DNA of 64,000 nucleotides, taken from positions 1-64,000 of the forward strand of contig NZ_JAMBOV010000004.1 in assembly GCF_023715745.1 (NCBI RefSeq), written 5' to 3'. The position numbers and the translations under genes are program-made. The DNA comes from Microbacterium oleivorans. Its GTDB lineage: Bacteria > Actinomycetota > Actinomycetes > Actinomycetales > Microbacteriaceae. Of this stretch, positions 23,990 through 32,155 are shown piece by piece (position 1 is the first letter of the stretch; the number at the start of each line of letters is the position of its first letter). The notes under the pieces are model-generated. The model was not told the DNA's origin and ran no database searches. It saw nothing but the letters and a program-made list of their open reading frames with translations.

Positions 23990-25332
23990 CGCACGTCCCT
24001 GCTCGTCGGCTCGCGCAGGATGGCGACACCCAGGTCGGCGACCTGCACGGGCATGCCGGTCTCGAGCGAGCGGTTGCCGGCGATGCCGACCGCGATCGAG
24101 CGCACGCCGTCGGTCCAGTCCGCGGGGCGACCCAGCGGGTCGTCCACCGGGCCGGCGAAGACGTCGGCGAGAAGGAGGGCGTCGCCGCCGCCGTGGGCGG
24201 ACTCGCCTGAGACGATCGGAACCTCGACGGCCTCCTCCCAGTGACGCTGCACGAGCAGGCGCTCACCCATGGGTCGCAGGCTCGAGTGAGCGGCATCCTG
24301 CACAGCACTCGGGTCGACGACCGGGTGCAGGCCGTCGCCGACGAGGACGGCGCCCCGCTCGACGACCTCGAGCTCGGCGCGCCCCTCGGTGCCGTTGACC
24401 GCGACGCGGTAGCCCTCCCACGGGGCGTGCGCGTTCAGCGAGTACGACAGGGTCGCGCCGTCCGAGTAGTCGACGACGAGGGCGAGGTTGTCCTCGATCG
24501 TGATGCCCGGGCCGAACACGTCGCGGTCGCGGACGTAGCCGTCGTGCTGCTCGGCGTCGAGGTACAGCGCTCGCAGGCGGTCGTCGCCGCGCAGGTCGAG
24601 CTCGAACGGGTCGCGGTCGCCGTCGTGCGTGCCGCGCTCCGGACGGTCGCCGAGGCCGCGGGCGGCGGCGTTCTCGGCGCCGTAGAAGCGGAGCGCGCCC
24701 GAGGCGAACACGCGGCGAGGGCGCTGGGCGATCCACCAGTTGACGAGGTCGAAGTGGTGGCTCGACTTGTGGACGAGGAGCCCGCCGGAGTGCTCCTTCT
24801 CGCGGTGCCAGCGGCGGAAGTAGTCGGCCCCGTGCTGGGTGTCGAGCATCCAGGAGAAATCGATCGAGGTGACGCGGCCGATCCGGCCCTCGGCGATGAC
24901 CTGGCGGAGGGCGGTGTTGCGGGGCGCGTAGCGGTAGTTGAACGTGAGGACGACCGTGCGGCCGGTCCGCTCGGCGGCGGCCTCGATGGCGGCGGCGCTG
25001 GCCGCGTCGATGGTGAGGGGCTTCTCGACGACGACGTCGGCCCCGGCATCCATCGATCGGACGATGAGCTCGGCGTGCAGGTCGTCGCGGGCGGTCACGA
25101 TGACCCGCTCGATGCGCTCGGTGCGGATCATCTCCTCGAGCTGGTCGGGCTGCCAGGTGGTGGGGGCGGCGAGGCCGTGGCCGGCGAGGCGGTCGACGTA
25201 GAACTGCGCGCGGGTCGGGTTCGGCTCGCAGATCGCGACGAGTTCGGCGCGGTCGCGGTAGTCGTCGGCGATGGCGTCCACGTACATCTGTGCGCGGTGG
25301 CCTGCGCCGACGAGGGCGTACCGGGTGGTCAT
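23986..25332 (-). CDS. Gfo/Idh/MocA-family oxidoreductase
   Basis: 448 aa. The Rossmann motif is YALVGAGHRAQMYVDAI and the family motif is VVVEKPLTIDAASAAAIE (EKP lysine). The C-terminal alpha/beta domain includes SGGLLVHKSSHHFDLVNWWI. Longer than the typical 330-390 aa, with an insert around residues 225-275. It is the first gene of the sugar-acid operon, directly behind a LacI-type operator, and probably oxidises the sugar (or a keto intermediate) with NAD(P). Confidence 0.85.
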   Translation of the reverse strand: MTTRYALVGAGHRAQMYVDAIADDYRDRAELVAICEPNPTRAQFYVDRLAGHGLAAPTTWQPDQLEEMIRTERIERVIVTARDDLHAELIVRSMDAGADVVVEKPLTIDAASAAAIEAAAERTGRTVVLTFNYRYAPRNTALRQVIAEGRIGRVTSIDFSWMLDTQHGADYFRRWHREKEHSGGLLVHKSSHHFDLVNWWIAQRPRRVFASGALRFYGAENAAARGLGDRPERGTHDGDRDPFELDLRGDDRLRALYLDAEQHDGYVRDRDVFGPGITIEDNLALVVDYSDGATLSYSLNAHAPWEGYRVAVNGTEGRAELEVVERGAVLVGDGLHPVVDPSAVQDAAHSSLRPMGERLLVQRHWEEAVEVPIVSGESAHGGGDALLLADVFAGPVDDPLGRPADWTDGVRSIAVGIAGNRSLETGMPVQVADLGVAILREPTSRDVR

Positions 25333-25377
25333 GGCTCTCCTTCGTGCCGGACTCCTCCGAGCCGCGAAACCGACTCA

Positions 25378-25390
25378 GGAAACGTTTTCT
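25378..25390. promoter_or_regulatory. LacI-type operator before the sugar-acid operon
   Basis: GGAAACGTTTTCT is a near-palindrome with the central CG of LacI/PurR-type sites. On the leftward strand TACCGT (a possible -10) is a few bases away. It lies in the 109-bp gap between the operon start (25332) and the lacI-type gene; nothing else was seen in that gap. Confidence 0.7.
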
Positions 25391-25441
25391 CGACGGTAGC
25401 ACGGATACTGCCGGGACCGCGAGGAGGGATCTCCCCGCCGG

Positions 25442-26434
25442 TCAGGGAGCGGGCGGAGCGGTCGTGCCGCGGAGGATGACCTCCGGCACGACGGTGTGCG
25501 TCGCCTCGGGGGACTCACCCTGCAGGAGGGCGCGGAGGGCGCGCCAGGCGAGGGCACCGAGTTCCGCCGTCGGGACGGCGGCCGTCGTCAGGGCGGGGGA
25601 GGTGTAGCGCGCGAAGGGGATGTCGTCGAAGCCCGCGATGGACAGGTCGCCGGGGACGCTCAGTCCGCGCTCGGTCGCGGCGCTCAGCAGGCCCATCGCA
25701 GACAGGTCGTTGAAGGCGAGCACGCCGGTGGCGCCGGTCTCGAGCACGGCGTCGAGCGAGTCCGCGCCCGCGGCGAAGTCGACACCCGCGGGGATCTCGA
25801 CGATCTCGCAGCCGTCGAGCGTCGCGCGGGCGTCGTCGAGGGCGGCGAGGCGCTGCGCGTTGGAGGCGCTGCGCTTGGCGCCGGCGAGATAGGCGATGCG
25901 GCGGTGCCCGAGTCCGTACAGGTGGTCGATGACCTCGCGCAGCGGCGTGCGGTAATCGGCGGCGACGCTCGGAGCGTCGCCGGCGCGATTGACGAGCACG
26001 ACGGGGGCGACTTCGGCGAGCACCTCGGCGAGGGCGGCATCCGACATACGCGGCGCGCAGAGCACGAGGCCGTCGGACCGGCGACGGGACTCGAGGGCGA
26101 GCAGGCGTTCCTGCTCCTCGTGCTCGTCGGAGTCGGCGACGAGCACGTGATAGCCGTCGGCGACGGCGGCGCGGCTGAGGCCGCGGAGCATGCCCTGGAA
26201 GGTCGGGTTGGAGAGGTCGGGCACGACGACGGAGATCGTCTGCGTCTTGCCGAGGACGAGGCTGCGGGCGAGGGGGTTGGCGGAGTAGCCGAGCTCGGTG
26301 GCCGAGGCGCGGACCCGCTCGGCGAGGGCTGGGTCGACGGTCGCGTTGCCGTTCATGACCCGTGAGACGGTCGCCAGTGAGACGCCGGCGTGCTTGGCGA
26401 CGTCGGTGATCGTCGTCTGCTTGGCCCCTGCCAT
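25442..26434 (-). CDS. LacI-family transcriptional regulator
   Basis: 330 aa. N-terminal HTH: TITDVAKHAGVSLATVSRVM, then the hinge helix with NPLARSL. The periplasmic-binding-like effector domain runs from about residue 62 (ISVVVPDLSNPTFQGML) to the end, with the usual FDDIPFARYTSPALTT. Sites of the same type occur on both sides, at 25378 and 26497, so it probably controls the sugar-acid operon and the M24-like gene and may act on other similar sites in the window. Confidence 0.93.
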   Translation of the reverse strand: MAGAKQTTITDVAKHAGVSLATVSRVMNGNATVDPALAERVRASATELGYSANPLARSLVLGKTQTISVVVPDLSNPTFQGMLRGLSRAAVADGYHVLVADSDEHEEQERLLALESRRRSDGLVLCAPRMSDAALAEVLAEVAPVVLVNRAGDAPSVAADYRTPLREVIDHLYGLGHRRIAYLAGAKRSASNAQRLAALDDARATLDGCEIVEIPAGVDFAAGADSLDAVLETGATGVLAFNDLSAMGLLSAATERGLSVPGDLSIAGFDDIPFARYTSPALTTAAVPTAELGALAWRALRALLQGESPEATHTVVPEVILRGTTAPPAP

Positions 26435-26486
26435 CGGCTCCCCCTCGCGCCTTCCGGCGTGCGCGTCGCGCCTGTCGGTGTGGCCA

Positions 26487-26509
26487 TACTATGCGAGGAA
26501 ACGTTTTAT
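26487..26509 (+). promoter_or_regulatory. Promoter and LacI-type operator of the M24-like gene
   Basis: TACTAT (26487-26492) is a good -10 and is followed at once by GGAAACGTTTTA (26497-26508), so a bound LacI protein would block the start site. No clear -35 was found. The divergent lacI-type gene starts 63 bp away. Confidence 0.65.
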
Positions 26510-26523
26510 GACGGGAGACGACG

Positions 26524-27561
26524 ATGTCCGGATCTGCTGCCGACCGCGCCGCGAAGCAGGAGCGGCTGGAGGCGGTGCGGCGGGATGCCGGCGGTCACCC
26601 GCTCGTGCTCTCGTCCCACGAGGCGCTCGCCTGGTATCTCGAGGGTGCACGTACGCACGTCTCTCTGGCAGGCCCGCCCGTCCTCGCGGTGCGGGTCGAC
26701 GACGGCGGTGACACGCTGTTCGTGGGCGGGAACGAGGCCGACCGGCTCATCGCCGAGGAGCTGCTGCCCGAGGATGCCGAGCGAGTCGTCCGCGTGCCGT
26801 GGCATCGATCTGTGGTCGAGGCGGCCGGGGTGGGGCTCGTCGAGGCCGAGGTCGCTCCCGCATTGCGCGCCGCGCGGGCGTCGCTGCTGCCCGCAGAGGC
26901 GGATCGTTATCGCGCTCTCGGGCGCGAGACGGCAGAGGTGCTGACGGCGGTCGCCCGCGAGTTGAACGCGTCGTCGACCGAGCGGTCGGCCGCGGCCGCG
27001 CTCGCCTCGGGTCTGGCTGCACGGGGGATCGACCCGCTCGTGATCCTGGTCGCGGGGGAGGAGCGGCTGCCCCACCGGCATCCGCTCCCCGCGGACGGTG
27101 TGCTCGGAAGCCGCGCGATGCTCGTGGTGTGCGGCCGGCGTCACGGGCTCATCGCCAACGCCACGCGGTGGGTGGGGGAGGCGGGAGCCGACGACGACAG
27201 GATCCTCGCGGTCGAGGCGGCGTTCCTCGCCGCGACCCGACCGGGTGCTCGGCTGAACGACGTCTTCGCCGCCGGGACGGCCGGGTATGCGGCGTCCGGC
27301 TTCGACGCGGACGAGTGGACGAAGCACCACCAGGGCGGACCGACCGGGTACGCCGGCCGCGACCCCCGCGCGACGACGCTGACGACGGATGCGGTGGTGT
27401 CGTCGCACGCCTTCGCCTGGAACCCGAGCGCGCCCGGCGCGAAGGTCGAGGACACGGTCCTCGTGACGGAGTCGGGCATCGAGGTCCTGACGGTCGACCC
27501 GGCGTGGCCGACCGAGGAGTTCGCCGGGCTACGGCGGCCGGCGGCGCGCGCGTTCGGCTGA
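26524..27561 (+). CDS. M24 peptidase-like protein, metal site apparently degenerate
   Basis: 345 aa. An N-terminal creatinase-like domain (HPLVLSSHEALAWYLEG) precedes a C-terminal pita-bread region recognisable from HHQGGPTGYAGRDPRA and EDTVLVTESGIEVLT. The canonical metal aspartates are not visible where expected: the strand that normally has D-x-G reads MLVVCGRRHGLIANATRW. The His and Glu of the later motifs remain. It is thus a diverged or non-peptidase M24 protein. A LacI-type operator at its promoter ties it to the sugar-acid operon rather than to protein turnover. Confidence 0.7.
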   Translation: MSGSAADRAAKQERLEAVRRDAGGHPLVLSSHEALAWYLEGARTHVSLAGPPVLAVRVDDGGDTLFVGGNEADRLIAEELLPEDAERVVRVPWHRSVVEAAGVGLVEAEVAPALRAARASLLPAEADRYRALGRETAEVLTAVARELNASSTERSAAAALASGLAARGIDPLVILVAGEERLPHRHPLPADGVLGSRAMLVVCGRRHGLIANATRWVGEAGADDDRILAVEAAFLAATRPGARLNDVFAAGTAGYAASGFDADEWTKHHQGGPTGYAGRDPRATTLTTDAVVSSHAFAWNPSAPGAKVEDTVLVTESGIEVLTVDPAWPTEEFAGLRRPAARAFG

Positions 27562-27753
27562 GGCGGCGCCCGCGGTGAGTGCGGCGGATTCGGAGACATG
27601 CGTCGGTTTCGGGTGTGATCCGGATCGTGTGACGGTGGAGCCAGCGGCCGCCCTTGCGAGGTGAGAGGACCCTCATCTTCGGGGTGTGCATAACGGGTGT
27701 TCTCGGCCCGTTTTCCGGCCGTGGATGTCGGTGGCGGGTGGCAGAGTGCAGAT
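27562..27753. other. Intergenic region before the DUF222/HNH gene
   Basis: 192 bp. A short inverted repeat (AACGGG at about 27691 with CCCGTT at about 27706) could be part of a terminator. CAGAGT lies six bases before the ATG at 27754 and may be a -10 for a leaderless message. Nothing else was seen. Confidence 0.35.
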
Positions 27754-29168
27754 ATGACGGATGCGGCGGAAACCCCCGGTGGCGAGGACTATCTCGCCAC
27801 CCTGGCGGGCATCGTCGCGGAGGCCGGCGGGCTGACGCGTGAGCTTGCCGCGGTCCAGATCCGAGAGCTCCGAATGCTCGCTGCGGCGGGACGTTTGGCG
27901 GAGGCGCAGACCGCGCAGCGCAACGCGCGCGTGCAGGTGCACGACATGGCCCTCCGGTCGATCGCGGCGGAAGTCGGTGGGGTGATGCGTGTCACCGACC
28001 GGACCGTGCAACGCCGCATCGGGGAAGCGCGCACGCTGATCGAAGGGTTCGCCGCGACCGTCGAGGCGTGGGAGCAGGGACGCATCGTGCGTGGTCATGC
28101 GACCGCCATCGTGGAAGCCGGGATGAGCCTCCCCGCCGAGCTGTGGGTGGAGTTCGAGGCAGCGGCGATCACCCGGTGCGAGCGGGACACCCCGAACCGT
28201 GTCCGTGCTGAGTTGGAGATCATCGCCCATCGGATGCACCCGCGGTCGTTCGCCGAGCGGCACGAGGAGGCGGCCGCGGGCCGCTGTGTGCGGCTCGTCC
28301 CCGGGCGGGACGGGATGTCGGACGTGATCGCGACCCTGCCGACGGTGATCGCCGAGGGGATCCACGACCGGTTGACGCAACAGGCGCGAGCGATCATCGA
28401 CACCCGCGACGAGCGCGTTGCCGCGCACGCCGGCCCGGGCGACGACACTGCCAGCGTGATCGCGTCCGACACCCGGTCGACGGATCAGGTACGTGCGGAC
28501 GTGTTCGCGGACCTGCTCCTCGCCGGCACCCCGGCGTTGGACGACACGCGTGACACCACCGCAGGGCCCCCGGCGCGATCCGCGCACGCGTGCAGATCCT
28601 CGTCCCGGCCGCGACACTCACGGGAGACGACGACGGACCCTGCCATCTCGCGGGCCGCTCCCCGATCGACCCGGCGTCCGCGCGCTGCCTCGCGGGCGGC
28701 ACCGGGGTCTGGGAGCGCCTTTTTCACGATTCGACCACCGGGGTTACCGCCGCGACCGACTCGTACCGGGTGCCGTCGGGTATGCGACGGTTCCTCCAGG
28801 CCCGCGACCAGCACTGCCGGTTCCCCGGATGCCGCACCGCCGCGATCCGCTGCGAGATCGATCACACCCACGATCACGCCCTCGGCGGGAAGACAGAGCT
28901 CGGGAACCTCGCGCACCTGTGTCAACGGCACCACTCGATGAAGCAGTTCACCGCCTGGAGAGTCCGACAACTCACGGGTGGCGTCCTCGAATGGACTTCA
29001 CCCCTGGGCAGAACGTATCGCCAAGACGCACCCACCCCGGCCGTCGCCTTCAGTCCTGCCGTACCACCACCCCCACCACTCGCACCGCCGCCTGCTTCGT
29101 CACTTGTGGGATCTCGCGATGCACCCTCGACGAGTGGATCCTGCCTCGCTAAAGCGCACGCGCCGTGA
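27754..29168 (+). pseudogene. DUF222/HNH endonuclease gene broken by a frameshift
   Basis: The first frame encodes a DUF222 helical region (ELAAVQIRELRMLAAAGRLA, VMRVTDRTVQRRIGEARTLI) up to about residue 270. The frame then changes: from about 28570 the matching product continues in the next frame with ARVQILVPAATLTG and an intact HNH motif (CRFPGCRTAAIRCEIDHTHD, then LCQRHHSMK). Adding one C to the five-C run near 28565-28570 restores a single frame. No good slippery heptamer is present, so a recent mutation or sequencing error is more likely than programmed frameshifting. Such genes are often multicopy in actinobacteria. Confidence 0.78.
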
Positions 29169-29865
29169 AGATCATCAGACGAGTAGAGCCATCGAACGGC
29201 GCGCCGGTCCACTCCCCGTGCACCGACTCCACCCCGAATCCCGTCGACTGCAGATCGTCTTCCAGCTCCGCCTGGCTGCGGAACACGAGCGCCTGCTCCT
29301 CGATGACCGTTTCGCCCGTCGCAAAGCGGTTGTGAGCGCGGAACCGCACGATGCGCTCGTCGACCACCTCGACATCCATCCATTCGGTCAGCGTCCCATG
29401 CGGAGTTTCTCGGTGCGAAGGCGCCGCCGACCACGACTCCCACTCGCGGAACGCGGGATTGCGGCTCTCGAACGACAGCGTCCCGCCCGGCCGCATCCGC
29501 GCACGCAGGTCGTGGAGGGTGCGCGCCCACTCAGCGTCGGGGAGGTGCTGCACCACATTGCCGGTCATCAGGACGAGATCGAACGGCCCCGACGGCGCCA
29601 TGCGGCTGTCGCCCAGGACCCACTCGACGTCGTCCCCGCCGTCGCGGCGGCGCGCGAATTCGAGCATCGCGCGAGAGGGATCGACCCCCACCACCCGCCG
29701 TCCGTCGCGCGCCAAGGTGACGGTCAGCATCCCGGTCCCGCATCCGAGATCGAGGACGCTTCGCGCCCCGCACTCGTCGGCCAGCGAACGGTAGAAGTCG
29801 TGATCCGGACCGTCGGGGTTGTCGACGTCATAGAGGCCGACGATTCGGGGGTCGTAATCCGTCAC
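29149..29865 (-). CDS. SAM-dependent methyltransferase (class I)
   Basis: 238 aa. SAM-binding motif I is SVLDLGCGTGMLTVTLA, motif II VVGVDPSRAMLEFAR, and motif IV is around GPFDLVLMTGNVVQHL. The C-terminal beta domain is typical of small-molecule methyltransferases. The start is GTG at 29865, with TACGCT six bases upstream, again suggesting a leaderless mRNA; GAGGAC could also serve as a weak ribosome site. It overlaps the 3' end of the HNH gene by 20 bp in convergent orientation. Substrate unknown. Confidence 0.85.
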   Translation of the reverse strand: MTDYDPRIVGLYDVDNPDGPDHDFYRSLADECGARSVLDLGCGTGMLTVTLARDGRRVVGVDPSRAMLEFARRRDGGDDVEWVLGDSRMAPSGPFDLVLMTGNVVQHLPDAEWARTLHDLRARMRPGGTLSFESRNPAFREWESWSAAPSHRETPHGTLTEWMDVEVVDERIVRFRAHNRFATGETVIEEQALVFRSQAELEDDLQSTGFGVESVHGEWTGAPFDGSTRLMIFTARAL

Positions 29866-29888
29866 GTCCTCAGCGTAGGCAGCCCGCC

Positions 29889-30563
29889 TCACGCCGTGAG
29901 CGTCGACCCCTTCGCCGGCTGATCCCCGTCGCGCCGCTCGATCGCACGCAGACTCTGCGCGACGAAGCGCGCGATGCGCCGCGCGCCCTCGAGCCGGAAG
30001 TGCGTGTCGTCGACGAGACCTTCCGGCCACGCGGCGGTCTCGCCGGGCGCGTAGTGCGACAGCAGACGAGCGGATGCCGCGTCCCCCACATCCTCGTAGA
30101 GCCAGGTCGTGAACACCGTCAGGTCGATGAGATCGACCCCCTCGGTGGCCGCCAGATCGCGGACCGCGTTCGGGTAGTCGCCGTGCGTCGGCGTGACGCG
30201 ATCCCCGTCGAACCACCGCCGCTCGCACGACGAGCACAGCACTGGCCGCGCGCCGCGCTCCCGCACCTCGCGCACCATCCGTCGCAGCCGCTCGGTATAA
30301 CCGCCGCGAGAGGCGAGCAGGTCGGGCTGCTTCTGATCGTTGTGCCCGAATTGGATCACCACGGTGTCGCCCTCGGCCACATCCGCGATCAGCCGTGCCC
30401 ATGTGCCGGTCGCGAGGAATGACTCGGTCGTCGCGCCGCCGAACGCGTGATTCCGCACCGGAGCCGCGACGAACTCGCCGAGGCACTCGCCCCAGCCCGC
30501 CATCGGCTCCTCGCCGACCTTCATGGGCGCGACCGTCGAGTCTCCTGCCAGGTGATATGTCAT
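29889..30563 (-). CDS. SGNH/GDSL esterase, rhamnogalacturonan acetylesterase-like
   Basis: 224 aa. Block I is GDST with nucleophile S9 (LAGDSTVAP), block III is GHND (VIQFGHNDQKQ), and block V carries the Asp-His pair in DDTHFRLEGARR. This arrangement matches rhamnogalacturonan acetylesterases, which remove acetyl groups from pectin fragments. The ATG at 30563 is chosen because GAGAGG is six bases before it; that site would be too close for the ATG at 30569. No signal peptide, so it acts on imported oligosaccharides. It follows the binding-protein gene of importer 2. Confidence 0.85.
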   Translation of the reverse strand: MTYHLAGDSTVAPMKVGEEPMAGWGECLGEFVAAPVRNHAFGGATTESFLATGTWARLIADVAEGDTVVIQFGHNDQKQPDLLASRGGYTERLRRMVREVRERGARPVLCSSCERRWFDGDRVTPTHGDYPNAVRDLAATEGVDLIDLTVFTTWLYEDVGDAASARLLSHYAPGETAAWPEGLVDDTHFRLEGARRIARFVAQSLRAIERRDGDQPAKGSTLTA

Positions 30564-30593
30564 CCGCATCCTCTCGATGATCCCGGACATGGC

Positions 30594-30627
30594 GATGCGG
30601 CGGCCGGGACATCCCGACCGCCGCATC
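30594..30627. terminator. Hairpin after the importer 2 binding-protein gene
   Basis: A 16-bp stem with one mismatch (30594-30609 against 30612-30627, starting GATGCGGCGG) lies between the binding-protein stop at 30634 and the esterase start. It probably attenuates transcription into the esterase gene. Confidence 0.65.
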
Positions 30628-30633
30628 CGTCTG

Positions 30634-31917
30634 TCAGCTCGCGGCCAGCGCCGTGTCGACCTGCGAGACGAGCTCCTTGGCGGCATCCGCCGGAGTCGTC
30701 TTGCCGAACGTGACGTCGTCGAGCAGCTTCGTGATGATCGGGCCGAGCTGCGAGGTCGGCAGCGCGATCGGGTTCTGCGGCGTGCCACCGGCCTGGGACA
30801 GTCGGTCGATGAAGGCCACCTGCTCCTTCTCCGACTCGGTCAGGTCGGGGGTGATCGCCTCGAGCACCGTCGGGTCGGCGGGGATGCCGAGGGTCAGCTT
30901 GTTGAGCGGGCCCGCCTCTTCGCTGTTCAGCAGGAAGTCGATCAGCATGGCGGCTTCCTTGGGGTGCTTCGACTTCGAGTACACCGCGTACTGCACGGTC
31001 GGCTGGATGACGAGACCCACCTCGCCGGCGCTGTCGCCGGGGACGTTCAGGATCTTGAGCTCCTGACCCGAGGCGCCCGCATAGATGCCGATGAAGTTCA
31101 GCGGCGCGAACGTCATGCCGATCTTGCCCTGGCCCATGAGGCTCTGCTCGAGTGACGCCGAGGCGTCCTCCGCCGCGGTCGAGGCGTCGGGCGACCCGCC
31201 CGAGTCCTGCAGGTCCTTCGAGAACTCGAAGAACTCCTGCGCCGTCGCCTCACTCACGCCGAACTTCCCGTCGGCCGTGTAGAGGTCCTCGCCGTTCTGG
31301 CGCGCGAACGCCATGAGCGACTGGTCGTTCGAGATCGCGGACGACCCGTAGACGCCGTCGCCGGCCTTGTCGGAGATCTCCTTGGCGATCTCGATGTAGT
31401 CGTCCCACGTCCAGGACGTGTCATCGGGGAGCTCGACACCCGCGGCCTCGAAGACGGCCGGGTTGACGATGATGCCGCGAGAGCCGACACCCGTCGGCAG
31501 AGCGTAGAGCTTGCCGTCGATGATGCCCGCGTCGAGCGAACCGGCCTGGAACTTCTCCTGGTCGACGTCGGCGCTGATGTCGGCGATCGCGTTCTTGCTC
31601 ACGTAGAGCGGCAGTGCGTCGTACGTGATCTGCAGCGCGTCGGGCGCGCCGCCGCCGGCGACCTGCGTGGCGAGCTTGTCGTAGTAGCCGTTGTACTCGC
31701 TCGGTTCGCCCTCGACGGTGATGTTCGGGTGCGCCTTCTCGAACAGCGCGATCTGCTCGTCCTTGATGGCGTTCAGCTCATCACTGCCCCACCAGGCGAA
31801 GCGGAGCGTGATCTTCTCGTCGCCGTTCCCGGCTCCGGATCCACCGCCGCAACCGGTCAGTGTGACGGCCAGCGCCACGCCGGCGGCGGCGATGGCGAGG
31901 AGGCGTCGATTCTTCAT
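30634..31917 (-). CDS. Sugar ABC transporter substrate-binding lipoprotein (importer 2)
   Basis: 427 aa. Signal peptide MKNRRLLAIAAAGVALAV with lipobox LTGC (C23), then a Gly-rich linker and a family 1 solute-binding domain (ITLRFAWWGSDELNAIKD; SWTWDDYIEIAKEISDKAG). GAGAGGAA lies before the ATG. Its permeases are not next to it but at 33412-35254 on the other strand, with an esterase gene in between. A well-formed promoter with two LacI-type sites and a short upstream ORF precede it. Confidence 0.93.
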   Translation of the reverse strand: MKNRRLLAIAAAGVALAVTLTGCGGGSGAGNGDEKITLRFAWWGSDELNAIKDEQIALFEKAHPNITVEGEPSEYNGYYDKLATQVAGGGAPDALQITYDALPLYVSKNAIADISADVDQEKFQAGSLDAGIIDGKLYALPTGVGSRGIIVNPAVFEAAGVELPDDTSWTWDDYIEIAKEISDKAGDGVYGSSAISNDQSLMAFARQNGEDLYTADGKFGVSEATAQEFFEFSKDLQDSGGSPDASTAAEDASASLEQSLMGQGKIGMTFAPLNFIGIYAGASGQELKILNVPGDSAGEVGLVIQPTVQYAVYSKSKHPKEAAMLIDFLLNSEEAGPLNKLTLGIPADPTVLEAITPDLTESEKEQVAFIDRLSQAGGTPQNPIALPTSQLGPIITKLLDDVTFGKTTPADAAKELVSQVDTALAAS

Positions 31918-31927
31918 GGGGTTCCTC

Positions 31928-32047
31928 TCAGACGGTGCGGCGGCGGAAGGCGCGCAGCAGGACAGGGGTGATCCGAGCGGAGCGGAGGGTCGATCGGTGG
32001 GCGGCCGTGCGGTCGTGTCGGGTCGGGCCGGTGGTGATCGTGGTCAT
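31928..32047 (-). CDS. Short ORF (39 aa) preceding the importer 2 binding-protein gene
   Basis: A 39-codon frame begins MTTITTGPTRHDRTAAHRST and ends in an Arg-rich tail (RAFRRRTV). It has a strong ribosome site (AAGGAG, five bases from ATG), nearly 90% G/C at third positions, and stops ten bases before the binding-protein ATG, overlapping that gene's GAGAGGAA site. It follows the promoter and operators directly. It could be a leader peptide that tunes translation of the binding protein or a relic of a permease N-terminus. No family recognised. Confidence 0.5.
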   Translation of the reverse strand: MTTITTGPTRHDRTAAHRSTLRSARITPVLLRAFRRRTV

Positions 32048-32065
32048 GCCGCTCCTTCGCGGATC

Positions 32066-32133
32066 AAACGTTTTCTCAGCGGCGAGAAAACGCTTACTGA
32101 CGGACGGTAGCGTCGTCCCCGCAGGGTTGTCAA
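32066..32133 (-). promoter_or_regulatory. Promoter and double LacI-type operator of importer 2 binding protein
   Basis: Leftward promoter: TTGACA (complement of 32128-32133), 18 bp, TACCGT (complement of 32104-32109). Transcription would begin next to operator GAAAACGCTTA (32086-32096). A second site, AAACGTTTTCTC (32066-32077), lies in the leader. The two sites also form a hairpin (32069-32077 with 32084-32092, 9 bp). Confidence 0.75.
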
Positions 32134-32155
32134 CGACCGTTGTGTCTCGCTTGGG

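Noticed and set aside
28560..28600. Programmed -1 frameshifting in the DUF222/HNH gene
   Set aside because: The run GGGCCCCCG does not give a good slippery heptamer in the reading frame and no downstream structure is evident.
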